NCBI RefSeq assembly: GCF_000013865.1
Contig: NC_007948.1
Span: 4,827,001-4,891,000, forward strand
Source of the DNA: Polaromonas sp. JS666
Lineage (GTDB): Bacteria; Pseudomonadota; Gammaproteobacteria; Burkholderiales; Burkholderiaceae_C
Length of the DNA: 64,000 nucleotides
Direction of reading: 5' to 3'
The notes beneath the pieces are model-generated. The model was not told the DNA's origin. It did not search any database and saw only the letters and a list, made by a program, of their open reading frames with translations. Both the position numbers and the translations under genes were made by a program. Positions within the stretch are counted from its first letter, which is position 1, and every line of letters begins with the position of its first letter. This document shows, one piece after another, positions 48,180 to 57,160 of the stretch.

Positions 48180-48329
48180 GCATGTTTCTCCAGACACATG
48201 GCATGACTGTCGACCTTTCCCGCCCCCTTGAACATCCTCCTTTGGAACGTGCAGATCAGGCAGAAAAGGCGATGGCGGCCGGGCCGCCATCGTTCTGAAG
48301 AACTACTGCCGGATCAATCAGCCCCGGCG

Positions 48330-48343
48330 TTGATCTTTGTCAA
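48330..48343 (-). promoter_or_regulatory. FNR/ANR-type box ahead of the nar operon
   Basis: On the minus strand it reads TTGACAAAGATCAA, one mismatch from TTGAT-N4-ATCAA. It lies 150 bp before the narK1 start, overlapping the last codons of narL, and would place a class II promoter start near 48295. It implies anaerobic induction of the whole narK1-to-nrdJ run. Confidence 0.75.
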
Positions 48344-49059
48344 CCCAGGTCATGGGCGGCCGCGTATACGGCGGCCTGCACCCGCGAACTGAGCTGAAGC
48401 TTGCGCAGAATGTGCTGCACGTGAATCTTCACCGTGGTCTCCGCGATGTCGAGCTTGCGCGCAATCACCTTGTTGCTGTCACCGTGCGAGATCCGGGCCA
48501 GAACCTCGCGCTCACGCGCCGAAAGCAGCGCAATGGCCGAATCGTCCTGCCTGCCCGGTACCGGTGCTGCCTCGTCGTGGCCTTCCTCGTTCGCTGCGGT
48601 CTCGCCGGTTGCAGACGACAGCGCCCGGGACCGGAAGGCGGCCACCAGCTTGGTCATCATTTCCGGACTGACAACGGATTCACCGTCCAGGACCTTGATG
48701 ATGGATTCGGACAGGCTGTCGAGTTCCACGGTTTTCAGCAGATAGCCGTCAGCGCCGGCCTGCAGCGCCGCAGCCAGATCGTCCTCGTTTTCGCTGACGG
48801 TCAACATCAGGATGCGGGTGCCCGGGGCCGCGTCCTTGAGCGCTGCGATGCCATCCACGCCAAGAACGCCCGGCAGGTGGTTGTCCAGCAGGATCAGGTC
48901 CGGCTTGCTGCGCTCCACGCAACGCAGCGCCTCGCCGATATCGCCGGCCTCGCCAGCGACTTCGAAGCGCCCATCCTGCGACAGCAGCGCAACGAGTCCG
49001 CGGCGAAACAGGGTGTGGTCGTCGACTACCAGCAATTCAACAGCTTTCATCGTGTTCAT
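48340..49059 (-). CDS. narL: Nitrate/nitrite response regulator
   Basis: Two-component regulator, 239 residues. The receiver domain has the acidic pair Asp13/Asp14 and phosphoacceptor Asp59 (LILLDNHLPG); a variable linker rich in Glu/Ala precedes a LuxR/NarL helix-turn-helix (LSAREREVLARISHGDSNKVIARKL). It is directly downstream of narX (3 bp gap), its sensor. It probably activates narK1K2GHJI together with FNR. Confidence 0.95.
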   Translation of the reverse strand: MNTMKAVELLVVDDHTLFRRGLVALLSQDGRFEVAGEAGDIGEALRCVERSKPDLILLDNHLPGVLGVDGIAALKDAAPGTRILMLTVSENEDDLAAALQAGADGYLLKTVELDSLSESIIKVLDGESVVSPEMMTKLVAAFRSRALSSATGETAANEEGHDEAAPVPGRQDDSAIALLSAREREVLARISHGDSNKVIARKLDIAETTVKIHVQHILRKLQLSSRVQAAVYAAAHDLG

Positions 49060-49062
49060 TCC

Positions 49063-50976
49063 TCAGTCGGCGGGTGCCGGATCCGGTATCTTCGTCGCCA
49101 CACCGCCGCTCACCTCCGGATGCGGCGGCAGTGTCAGCGTCACCGTGGTTCCCTGACCCGCCGTGGAGACAATGTCCACCTCGGCACCGATGCGCCCGGC
49201 ACGCTCGCGCATGATGTTGAGGCCGACATGCGACTCTCCCGGGTGCTTTCCGGTATCGAAACCGGCACCGTTGTCGCGCACCACAAAACGCCAGCGCGCG
49301 CCCTTGGCCACTTCCAGGTCGACCTGCGTGGCGCCGGCATGCTTGCGCACATTGGACAGCGCCTCCTGCACCACGTGCAGCACCTGCACCTGAACGTCGG
49401 ACGGCAGCGGGAGACCCTGACCCTGGACCTGCAGCTGTGCAGGCAAAGCTGTCTGGCTCTGGAATTTCTGCAGCGTTTCCTGCAGCGCCTGCTCGATGTC
49501 GTCGGTGTTGGTGCGCGTGCGGAAATGCACCAGCAGTTCGCGAACGTCGCCAATGCTTTCGCGCAGCCCGAGGTCCAGTTCGTCGAGTGCGCCCTGCACC
49601 TGGGGCTCCTGCCCCTTCTGCACGGCTGTCCGCAGCAGCTGCACCTGGATCTTGAGAAATGCCAGCGACTGCGCAATCGAGTCATGCAGGTTGCGCGCCA
49701 GCAGCGCGCGCTCCTCCGCAACCGCCGCCTCCCGGTCCAGGGCGTCGGCGCGCAAACCTTCCAGCGAACTGGCCAGGTGGCTGGCCAGCGCATCCAGCAG
49801 TTCGATTTCGTCGGCGCTCAGCAGGACAGGCGCGCGAAAGAACAGGTTGAACTCGCCGAGCAGGCGCTGCTGCAGCCGTATCGGCACGCTGACCACGCTT
49901 TCGTAGCCCACCTTGGCGCAATGGCGAACGGGCGCTTCGTCGTGGCTGAGAATCGGAATCACGCGGGTGCGCGCGTCCGGCCGCAGGTTGCCGCAGGCAC
50001 AGGCCCCGGCCAGCAGGCTGCGCTCTTCCTCCACCAGGTCCTGCGGAAAGCAGTCGGAAGCCAGCATCAGGTAACGCTGGTTGGCATCGTCAGACCAGCG
50101 GACCGCTGCCGCGTCGGCCTTCATCACGGCGCGCACGCGCTGGGCAAACCCGCGCGCCAGCTCGTCAATGCTCCCGGCCTGGGCCAGAAATGCGCTGACC
50201 TTGTAGAGCGCCTCGAGCCGGGCGTGTTGCGCCTCGATGCGCCGCGTCTTGGCCTCGACCTTGGCTTCCAGCCCTTCATAGAGCGACTGCAGGGTCGCCG
50301 CCATGTGGTTGAAGCCGGCCGCTACCTGGCCAAACTCGTCCACGGTGTCGACCTCGATACGCGTCCTGAAATCCCCGGACTCCAGCTTGCGCAAGCCCTG
50401 GCGAAGCTGCCCCAGGGGGTTGATCACATACATGTACCCGGTATAGAGCATGATGACCGCCCCACCAATGGCCAGTGCCAGCAGCAGGAGCTGAAACAGG
50501 TTCAGGATGGCGGTCAGCCGGGACTGGTGCTGCTCGATCACCAGCACCAGGCGGTCGCTGGCCGCCACAAACTCCTCCCCGGCCTTCTGCAGGACCTGCA
50601 CCTGCGGAGCCGGTTCGGCCAGCCACAACGGCCGCTGATCGCGCCACAGGGACTCGACTTCGGCAAAACGCTGGCGCACCTGGTCGTCCCAGGGCACGAA
50701 CAGCGGCCTGGAAGGGTCCCCCTCGCGCAGCACGGCCAGACTCTCATCGAACCGGACCACGAGGCCCTGCAGCTCGGCGCGCTCCACGCCGGCCTGCACC
50801 GCGCTGACCAGCCGCCAGGTCTGCATGCGCATGCGCCCGGCCTCATTGACGGCCGCTGCGCCTCCCTCGAGCTGCCACGTCACCCAAAGGGTCAGCCCGA
50901 TGGAGATCAGCGAAACGACCAGCAGGCTGGCGCCTATGCGAACGAGTTTTTTGGAGAGCGAGGCCGTGTGCTGCAT
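49063..50976 (-). CDS. narX: Nitrate/nitrite sensor histidine kinase
   Basis: Membrane sensor of 637 residues. TM1 is near 12-35, followed directly by the P-box AAVNEAGRMRMQTWRL (about 41-56), the nitrate-binding element; then the periplasmic helices, TM2 near 160-180, a HAMP domain, a Cys-containing GAF-like central module (GACACGN), a HisKA_3 dimerisation domain with His431 (ARNLHDSIAQSLAF), and an ATPase domain (VRDNGAGFD). It starts only 4 bp after the holA stop, so it is either read through from holA or has a promoter inside it. Confidence 0.95.
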   Translation of the reverse strand: MQHTASLSKKLVRIGASLLVVSLISIGLTLWVTWQLEGGAAAVNEAGRMRMQTWRLVSAVQAGVERAELQGLVVRFDESLAVLREGDPSRPLFVPWDDQVRQRFAEVESLWRDQRPLWLAEPAPQVQVLQKAGEEFVAASDRLVLVIEQHQSRLTAILNLFQLLLLALAIGGAVIMLYTGYMYVINPLGQLRQGLRKLESGDFRTRIEVDTVDEFGQVAAGFNHMAATLQSLYEGLEAKVEAKTRRIEAQHARLEALYKVSAFLAQAGSIDELARGFAQRVRAVMKADAAAVRWSDDANQRYLMLASDCFPQDLVEEERSLLAGACACGNLRPDARTRVIPILSHDEAPVRHCAKVGYESVVSVPIRLQQRLLGEFNLFFRAPVLLSADEIELLDALASHLASSLEGLRADALDREAAVAEERALLARNLHDSIAQSLAFLKIQVQLLRTAVQKGQEPQVQGALDELDLGLRESIGDVRELLVHFRTRTNTDDIEQALQETLQKFQSQTALPAQLQVQGQGLPLPSDVQVQVLHVVQEALSNVRKHAGATQVDLEVAKGARWRFVVRDNGAGFDTGKHPGESHVGLNIMRERAGRIGAEVDIVSTAGQGTTVTLTLPPHPEVSGGVATKIPDPAPAD

Positions 50977-50980
50977 GCCT

Positions 50981-52105
50981 CTAGCCCCGTGCGATCTCCA
51001 CCGGATTGCGCAACCCGCGAGGCGCAGCGGACGGTGCCGCGCACTCCCGGCAGACCATGCCGGCCAGCCGGTGCAGGGCCTGCCAGCCGTCGGCCGGCCA
51101 GTCGGGCTGCTTCAGGCCCTTGACGATGCCGTCGACCTTGTGCGCGGCATGCAGCAGGTTGGCCAGCGTGGTGTCGCCCATCTGGGGCAGCACACGTTCA
51201 AACAGTTTTTCCTTGATGCCCCAGACGCGGTTTTCGCGCAGGGCCATCGGCATGGGCCGGCCGGCCTGGATCGCGTCTTTCACCCGCTTCATGCTGCGGA
51301 TGTCTTCACTCAGCGCCCAGTGCACCAGCACTTCAGACTCGCCCTCGGACTGCAGGCCGTCGAGCATGCGCGCCACGCGCACCGCCTGGCCGCCAAGCAC
51401 GGCCTCCGACAGCTTGAACACGTCATAGCGCGCCACATTCAGCACCGCGTTTTCCACCTGGTCAAAACTGAGGATGCCGTCTTCCTGGGCGGGGTACAGC
51501 AAGCCCAGCTTCTGGATCTCCTGGTGCGCGGCCAGCAGGTTGCCTTCCACCCGGTCGGCAAAAAACTGCAGGGTGCGCTGGCCTTCTTCACCTGCCGCCA
51601 CGCGCTGGCCCTGCTGTTGCAGGCGCTGGGCAATCCATTGCGGCAGGTTGCGCCGGTCAATCGGGTCGAACTTCACCGTGACGCCAAAGCTGTCGAGCGC
51701 GCCAAACCAGGCGCCCTTGGCGGTCATGCTGTCCAGCCGGGGCAGCAGCACCAGCGTGAGCGTGGAGTCGTCGCCCTGGGCGCGCTCGGCCAGCTGCTGC
51801 AGCGCGACCGACCCGTCCTTGCCGGGTTTGCCGCTGGGAATGCGGATCTCGACAATCTGCCTGTCGGCAAACAGGCTCAGCGAGCCGCCACTGGCCAGCA
51901 CCTCGCTCCAGTCGAAATGCGCCCCGGCCACCGTGTGTACGGTGCGTTCGGTGTAGCCCTGCTCCCGGGCCGCCGCGCGCAGGGCATCGGCGAACTCCTG
52001 CACCAGCAAGGGCTCATCGCCATGCAGCGTGTAAAGGCTTTTCAAGCCGCGCTTGAGGTGCTCGGACAGTTGCGCGGGGGCCAGGTTGGAGGGTAGGGAT
52101 ACCAT
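50981..52105 (-). CDS. holA: DNA polymerase III delta subunit
   Basis: Clamp-loader subunit that opens the beta clamp; 374 residues from ATG 52105. The core LKRGLKSLYTLHGDEPLLVQEFADALR is the usual N-terminal start of HolA. The ATG at 52105 lies in domain VI of the upstream group II intron, and the first residues (MVSLPSN) are intron-derived. If the intron splices as proposed (5' site after the ATG at 54889-54891, 3' site near 52085/52084), the native protein would begin M-LAPAQLSEHL. So either the unspliced or the spliced RNA can give an in-frame product. Its normal upstream neighbour lptE is now about 5 kb away. Confidence 0.93.
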   Translation of the reverse strand: MVSLPSNLAPAQLSEHLKRGLKSLYTLHGDEPLLVQEFADALRAAAREQGYTERTVHTVAGAHFDWSEVLASGGSLSLFADRQIVEIRIPSGKPGKDGSVALQQLAERAQGDDSTLTLVLLPRLDSMTAKGAWFGALDSFGVTVKFDPIDRRNLPQWIAQRLQQQGQRVAAGEEGQRTLQFFADRVEGNLLAAHQEIQKLGLLYPAQEDGILSFDQVENAVLNVARYDVFKLSEAVLGGQAVRVARMLDGLQSEGESEVLVHWALSEDIRSMKRVKDAIQAGRPMPMALRENRVWGIKEKLFERVLPQMGDTTLANLLHAAHKVDGIVKGLKQPDWPADGWQALHRLAGMVCRECAAPSAAPRGLRNPVEIARG

Positions 52106-52128
52106 CTCTCGATGATATCCCCCCCATC

Positions 52129-52162
52129 GAACCGAGCTTGCGACTTTCACCGCACACGGCTC
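52129..52162 (-). ncRNA. Group II intron domain V
   Basis: 34-nt catalytic hairpin: stem GAGCCG ... CGGTTC, the inner GTGCG / CGCA stem, a GTGAAAGT loop and an AGC-type catalytic triad in the first strand. It is followed at once by domain VI, as in functional introns. Confidence 0.9.
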
Positions 52163-52177
52163 ACGTACGACCACTGA

Positions 52178-53935
52178 CTACACAGCTTCAACAGGTTGCA
52201 TAACCTTCGACTGCTTCGCCAGATTAAAGTCCCCCGTACCGGGGACCGGCTTGATAACCTTCAAACCTAGGGCGTGGACACGCCTGTGACATACCGGATG
52301 TAACAGCACCCGGTTGGAGAGAGCATCACTCCCTCCAAACTGCCTATAGACGATATGGTGATCGTCCATGTTTTCATCAGCCAAGTCGATTTCTTGCTGA
52401 CAGAGAGCGCATTTACCACCTTGGTCGAACCACAGAGAGGCCCTTTGAGCGCTCCAGATGATTTCACCCATCCTTCGTACTCGCAGTTTCTCTCCGTAGG
52501 CAACCCAGTCCGGGTGGAAGGGGTTGTAATCCCCCTTGACCTTGATGTGCCGGACAATTTTCATGTCCGACAGGAGATACAGCGGCAGCGGTATCCTTTC
52601 ATCACTTCCGGACGGGTCATCCTGCAATCCCGCGAATTGTTTGCGTGAACCACACTGTTTCCAGTAATGGCCGTACACCCAGCCCGCCGTCTTGCGCGGA
52701 TGCGTTCGCAAGCCCCAGCGCATCAGTCTCCAATAAATCAGAAAATCCATTTTGCTGAAAGTCTGTTTTGCAACCGTGCCCTTGTGGTACTGAGCCCAAC
52801 CTTTGAGGATTGGGTTCAGGCGCTTTATCAACGTTTCTACCGGAACCTTCGATAGCGATTCAACGATTTCCTTTTTTACCTTGGCATAGAACGCTTTCAC
52901 GTTTTTCTGGCTCGGTTTGATGAGTAGCTTGCCCCCGTATTTACGGAAGTTCCACCCCAGAAAATCAAAACCTTGGTCAATGTGCACAATGCGCGTCTTT
53001 TCCTGGTTCAGTGTCAACCCCCGCTCGCGCAGGAATTCAACAATCCAAGGTCGGACGGTCGTCTCAAGGAAGTCTTTTGAACTACCCGTTATCACGAAGT
53101 CATCTGCGTACCTTACCAAGTTCACCTTCACCTTTTCTGCCTGCTTGACGCCCAACTTTTCCCGGAGGAATTGCGTGAGCCCCGTTTCCAAACCATTCAG
53201 GGTGATGTTCGCTAACGCCGGCGAGATGACCCCGCCCTGCGGCGTACCGTCATCCGTGCGCTGGAGCTGACCCGCGTCAACGACTCCAGATTTCAACCAC
53301 TTGCGCAGCATCACCTTGTCCATGTGGACGTGGTTCAGCAGCCACTCGTGGTTGATGTTGTCAAAGAACCCAGAGATGTCCGCATCCAATACCCATTGGG
53401 CCGAAGCCTTTTGGGATAGTGTTACGAACAGCTGGCTCCGCGCATCATGTGTTGATCGCCCTTTCCGAAAGCCGTAGCTGTTCGGGTCAGACGCACATTC
53501 CACAGCCGGTTCCAGCGCAAGCAGATAAAGTGCTTGCATCGCTCTGTCCTTCATAGTCGGCATGCCCAGGGGGCGTTCCTTTCCGCCGGCCTTCGGGATA
53601 TAGACCCGCCTTAGGGGGCGAGCCCGATACCCTTTGGGGTTCAGACAACCTATCGCATTCCATTTCTTTGTTGGCGTGTCCCAAAGTACGTAATCGACGC
53701 CACTCGTTCGCTTCCCTTGGTTTTCCGTTACTCTCCTGACGGCCAATGCCTTGGCTTGCCAGGATCGAATCAAACCCCTTCCGAGTCTTGCGACTCGTCG
53801 GAAGTCCTTTTCTGCTTCTGCCTGCGCTATGCGCATCTGCGCCTTTCCTACGAATTGCATGACGGCTTTCCAATCGATGGAGTGCCATTCACTTGATTCG
53901 CCCGGAGACGCAGCATCCTTTCGGATGTGTTCCAT
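52178..53935 (-). CDS. ltrA: Group II intron reverse transcriptase/maturase with HNH endonuclease
   Basis: 585 residues from ATG 53935 (TGGAG 7 nt upstream); the frame stays open to 54046, but that is intron domain sequence. The RT domain carries RRVYIPKAGGKERPLGMPTMKDR, DADISGFFDNINHEWL, TPQGGVISPALANI and the catalytic YADD (LVRYADDFVITG). A maturase X domain follows (about 360-440), and a C-terminal HNH nuclease is seen as CALCQQEIDL...DDHHIVYRQFGG...LHPVCHRRVH. All key residues are present, so splicing and retrohoming competence is likely. Base composition is lower in GC than in flanking genes. Confidence 0.95.
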   Translation of the reverse strand: MEHIRKDAASPGESSEWHSIDWKAVMQFVGKAQMRIAQAEAEKDFRRVARLGRGLIRSWQAKALAVRRVTENQGKRTSGVDYVLWDTPTKKWNAIGCLNPKGYRARPLRRVYIPKAGGKERPLGMPTMKDRAMQALYLLALEPAVECASDPNSYGFRKGRSTHDARSQLFVTLSQKASAQWVLDADISGFFDNINHEWLLNHVHMDKVMLRKWLKSGVVDAGQLQRTDDGTPQGGVISPALANITLNGLETGLTQFLREKLGVKQAEKVKVNLVRYADDFVITGSSKDFLETTVRPWIVEFLRERGLTLNQEKTRIVHIDQGFDFLGWNFRKYGGKLLIKPSQKNVKAFYAKVKKEIVESLSKVPVETLIKRLNPILKGWAQYHKGTVAKQTFSKMDFLIYWRLMRWGLRTHPRKTAGWVYGHYWKQCGSRKQFAGLQDDPSGSDERIPLPLYLLSDMKIVRHIKVKGDYNPFHPDWVAYGEKLRVRRMGEIIWSAQRASLWFDQGGKCALCQQEIDLADENMDDHHIVYRQFGGSDALSNRVLLHPVCHRRVHALGLKVIKPVPGTGDFNLAKQSKVMQPVEAV

Positions 53936-54696
53936 ACCATTCTCCAGTGAGGTTGACCCATTGAAGAAGGCACTGACCCAGAGGGTCAGATACCCTCTGG
54001 GTCGTTGACAAGTCGCAACGGCTTTACGCTGTCGCACCTGAGGCAAGTCTGCCGGCTTTCACCGCAGGTCATGAGCCCTATCCTGTCCATTACAGACAGG
54101 CATTTGCTTTTTGCCTCTTCCTCTACCCCCTCCACCATGGCCCTTGATTACTCGCAGGTTGCCAACCCCTTGCGGGGCTGGCGGTGAGTGGGGCTTACCT
54201 CGTTTCCCTCTGTGCCCAGTCTGGTGGCTGCCAGACCGATGGGGTTAGGGACTCTCTATCCACCGGAAGTCGTTTGGGAACGATGCGCAGTCCATGACAG
54301 GCGCATCCTGACTTCGTGCCTTTTGGCCGCAGCTCCTCCCTTGTGGGAGAGACAAGCGTTAGCTGCTCACTTCTAGCGATGGTTCGAACGAGAGTTCACA
54401 TTACATTTCCCATACCCTATACCTCGGCAACCTTCCCGCGTCTTGTTCGTGGGATTGGGACTGACTCACGTCAGCCTTGTGTGCTTGCGCACGGGTTGTT
54501 TAACCGTAGCTCCGCACCCCCGGATTACTCCAGACGCACGTACGGTCGAGGTCACGTCGTTCCAGACGTGGTTTTGGTGGAAAACAAGACACAGAGAGCG
54601 GTAGCGCTCTCATTACCAGTACTTCCCATTGCAAAGTTATTTGCAACAAGAGGCAACAAAGCCTTTCCTTGCGGAAATATGTCTCTAATTGGCAAC

Positions 54697-54723
54697 GAAT
54701 TGCGTCCCTTAGGGACGCAATTC
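54697..54723. repeat. Perfect 12-bp stem hairpin in the 5' part of the intron
   Basis: GAATTGCGTCCC - TTA - GGGACGCAATTC. Two further perfect hairpins are nearby: GAGAGCG-GTAG-CGCTCTC (54594-54611) and GCGACT-TCG-AGTCGC (54872-54886). They may be domain I stems. They could also be terminator-like structures, in which case the intron would begin further in. Confidence 0.6.
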
Positions 54724-54888
54724 ACCATTACCGCACCCTGAAAGCGCGGGCTGGAGCAGCCAAATTAGAGCCATTTGGCTGCTACAAAGTTAACCCTTTT
54801 GAGGGGGCTGAATGGAACCTCCTGAGAGGGAAACCATCCACTGATAAAGACGATCACAAGGATCGAATGAAGCGACTTCGAGTCGCAC

Positions 54889-55151
54889 CATGGCTGAAGT
54901 TTAGCGCCCTCTGTCCGTGGGCCGGAATGGGTGGAACCCATCAAAATGACAATTTTTTCTGCCACTTTGATCGATTAACCGCTTAAATTGCAAGGTTTTC
55001 TGTCTTTTCTTTATCACCGCTCCTTCAGACAATGGAGCCTTGAACGGGTTTGAGGGGGCCTGAATGGGCGACATCCCCTGTTCCCGCCCGGGAAGCCGCC
55101 CGCCATCGACACCGCACAGGCGACACCGTGCAGACACAAGAAAGACAGACC
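54889..55151. other. Region between the intron and the ornithine cyclodeaminase gene
   Basis: 263 bp. The left side holds the proposed 5' exon of holA (ATG read on the minus strand at 54891-54889) without an obvious ribosome site. The middle is A/T-rich (AAAATGACAATTTTTTCTGCC near 54943-54963), reminiscent of IS or transposon ends, but no partner end was found. The right side must hold the + strand promoter of the arginine-catabolism genes. Confidence 0.4.
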
Positions 55152-56249
55152 ATGGTTGACTATATTGGCATTGCAAACATCCAGAAAATGGTGGGCGCGC
55201 TGGGCCCCGCTGTATTCATTGAGGGCCTGGCCGCCGAAATCGAGGCCGACTACCGGCGCTGGGGGGAATTTGACAAGTCCGCCCGCCACGCCATTCATTC
55301 ACCGGTGGGTGTCATCGAGTTGATGCCGACCAGCGACGGCCAGATGTACTCCTTCAAGTATGTCAACGGTCATCCCAAAAACACCGCGCTCGGCCTGCTC
55401 ACAGTCACCGCCTTTGGTGTTCTGGCGGACGTCAAGACCGGCTACCCGCTGCTGCTGTCCGAGCTGACGGTCACCACCGCGTTGCGCACGGCGGCCATGT
55501 CGGCGCTGGCCGCGCGCTGGATGGCACGGCCGGACAGCCGCGTCATGGCGCTGATCGGCAATGGCGCGCAAAGCGAATTCCAGGCCATCGCGTTCCACCA
55601 CATGCTGGGCATTCGGGAGATACGGCTCCATGACGTGGACCGCAAGGCAATGGACAAGCTGGCGCGCAACCTTCACGAACTGGGCCTGCGCGACCTGCAG
55701 GTCAGGCTGTGCAAGTCTGCCGCCGACGCCGTGCAGGGCGCCGACGTTGTCACCACCGTCACAGCCGACAAACGCAATGCCATCATCCTGACCCCCGAGA
55801 TGATTGCGCCCGGCATGCATCTGAACGCCGTGGGAGGCGACTGCCCGGGCAAGACCGAGTTGCACGCCGACATCCTGCGGCGCACCGACGCACGCGTGAT
55901 CGTGGAGTACGAGCCCCAGTCGCGCATTGAAGGCGAGATCCAGCAAATGCCGGCCGACTTTGCGGTGACGGAGTTTGCCCAGGTACTCAGCGGTGAGGCC
56001 GCCGGCCGCGCCTCGCCGGCTGAAGTGACGATTTTTGACTCGGTGGGCTTCGCGCTGGAGGATTACTCGGCCCTGCGCTATTTGTATAAACTGCAGCAGG
56101 TGCAAAGCCTGCGCCAGGAGATCGATTTGGTTCCCGATCTGGACAATCCGAAAAACCTGTTTGGCCTGTTGGCAGCCGCCCCCGGGGGCACAACCCAGGC
56201 GGCCCCGGGACTGGTCAAACCCTTCGCTGCCGAATTGACCTCGACATGA
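55152..56249 (+). CDS. Ornithine cyclodeaminase
   Basis: NAD-dependent conversion of ornithine to proline and ammonia; ornithine cyclodeaminase/mu-crystallin family, 365 residues. The start is ATG 55152 (MVDYIGIANIQ); upstream codons to 55050 are unlike the family. RHAIHSPVGVIELMP and the Rossmann stretch MALIGNGAQSEFQAIAFHHMLGI are visible, and NAVGGDCPGKTELHADIL contains the catalytic Asp region. The 3' end overlaps the arginase start (ATGA), so the pair forms one unit turning arginine into proline. Confidence 0.92.
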   Translation: MVDYIGIANIQKMVGALGPAVFIEGLAAEIEADYRRWGEFDKSARHAIHSPVGVIELMPTSDGQMYSFKYVNGHPKNTALGLLTVTAFGVLADVKTGYPLLLSELTVTTALRTAAMSALAARWMARPDSRVMALIGNGAQSEFQAIAFHHMLGIREIRLHDVDRKAMDKLARNLHELGLRDLQVRLCKSAADAVQGADVVTTVTADKRNAIILTPEMIAPGMHLNAVGGDCPGKTELHADILRRTDARVIVEYEPQSRIEGEIQQMPADFAVTEFAQVLSGEAAGRASPAEVTIFDSVGFALEDYSALRYLYKLQQVQSLRQEIDLVPDLDNPKNLFGLLAAAPGGTTQAAPGLVKPFAAELTST

Positions 56250-57160
56250 CCAGACGCATCCGGCTGATTGGCGCCCCGACCGACATTGGCGCCAGTACCC
56301 GAGGCTCGTCCATGGGCCCAGAAGCGCTGCGCGTCGCGGGACTGCAGGCAACGCTGGAAGGCCACGGCCTGACCGTCGCGGACCAGGGCAATCTGGTGGG
56401 ACCGGCCAACCCCTGGCAAGCATCCGTTAACGGCTACCGCCACCTGGCCGAAGTGGCTGCGTGGAACCGTTCGGTGCATGAGGCCGTGCATACCGCGCTC
56501 AGCGAAAACGACATGCCGATTTTGCTGGGAGGCGACCATTGCCTGGCCATTGGCTCCATCAGCGCGGTGGCGCGCCACTGCCGCAAGACCGGTCAGAACC
56601 TGCGCGTGCTGTGGCTGGACGCCCATGCCGACTTCAACACCAACGACCTGACGCCCACCGGCAACACGCACGGCATGCCGGTGGCCGTGCTGTGCGGCCA
56701 CGGGCCTGCCGAGCTGACCGGCATAGGCGGCGTGGTGCCCGCCATCCAGCCCTCGGCCGTGCGGCAGATCGGCATCCGCAGCGTGGACCAGGGCGAAAAG
56801 CGCTTTGTCCGGGAATTGGGCCTCGAAGTGTTCGACATGCGTTACATCGACGAAATGGGCATGCGCCACACCATGCAGGCGGCACTGGCCGGCATGGACG
56901 ACAACACCCACCTGCATGTGAGTTTTGATGTCGACTTTCTGGACGCCTCGTTTGCGCCCGGTGTGGGCACCGCCGTCAAGGGTGGGCCGACCTACCGCGA
57001 GGCCCAGCTGTGCATGGAGATGATTGCCGACACCGGCCGGCTGGCATCGCTGGATGTGATGGAGCTCAACCCGGCGCTGGATGTGCGCAACGGCACGGCC
57101 GAAGTGGCACTGGACCTGATGGAAAGCCTGTTCGGCAAGAGCACGCTGATGCGGCGCTAG
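56246..57160 (+). CDS. rocF: Arginase
   Basis: Mn-dependent hydrolysis of L-arginine to ornithine and urea, 304 residues. Metal ligands are His98 (GGDHCLAIGS), Asp125/His127/Asp129 (DAHADFN) and Asp228/Asp230 (SFDVDFLD); ELNPALD follows. True arginase rather than agmatinase or formiminoglutamase is favoured by the TPTGNTHGMP segment. It is translationally coupled to ornithine cyclodeaminase and converges on lptE, with both stop codons inside one hairpin. Confidence 0.92.
   Translation: MTRRIRLIGAPTDIGASTRGSSMGPEALRVAGLQATLEGHGLTVADQGNLVGPANPWQASVNGYRHLAEVAAWNRSVHEAVHTALSENDMPILLGGDHCLAIGSISAVARHCRKTGQNLRVLWLDAHADFNTNDLTPTGNTHGMPVAVLCGHGPAELTGIGGVVPAIQPSAVRQIGIRSVDQGEKRFVRELGLEVFDMRYIDEMGMRHTMQAALAGMDDNTHLHVSFDVDFLDASFAPGVGTAVKGGPTYREAQLCMEMIADTGRLASLDVMELNPALDVRNGTAEVALDLMESLFGKSTLMRR

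Larger units (their letters stand above)
52085..54888 (-). mobile_element. Group II intron (retroelement) at the holA start codon
   Basis: About 2.8 kb. The 5' end is proposed at GTGCGAC (54888), matching the GUGYG consensus. It is the only such motif in the region preceded by ATG, which would be the holA start codon. Domain V is intact at 52129-52162. Domain VI is a GATATCATC-GAGA-GATGGTATC hairpin (about 52091-52126) with a bulged A near 52094, followed by an end in ...AAC. The element encodes an RT-maturase-HNH protein in domain IV. Its presence is secure; the exact ends are inferred and could shift by a few bases, and the 5' end by more. Confidence 0.85.

Noticed and set aside
48180..48290. 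Upstream extension of narK1
   Set aside because: It would cover the predicted promoter and start site. Its residues are Pro/Gly/Arg-rich and not transporter-like, whereas ATG 48179 has a good ribosome site.
52105..52174. Longer holA start at 52174
   Set aside because: Those codons translate intron domains V and VI. They are structural RNA sequence and do not resemble HolA.
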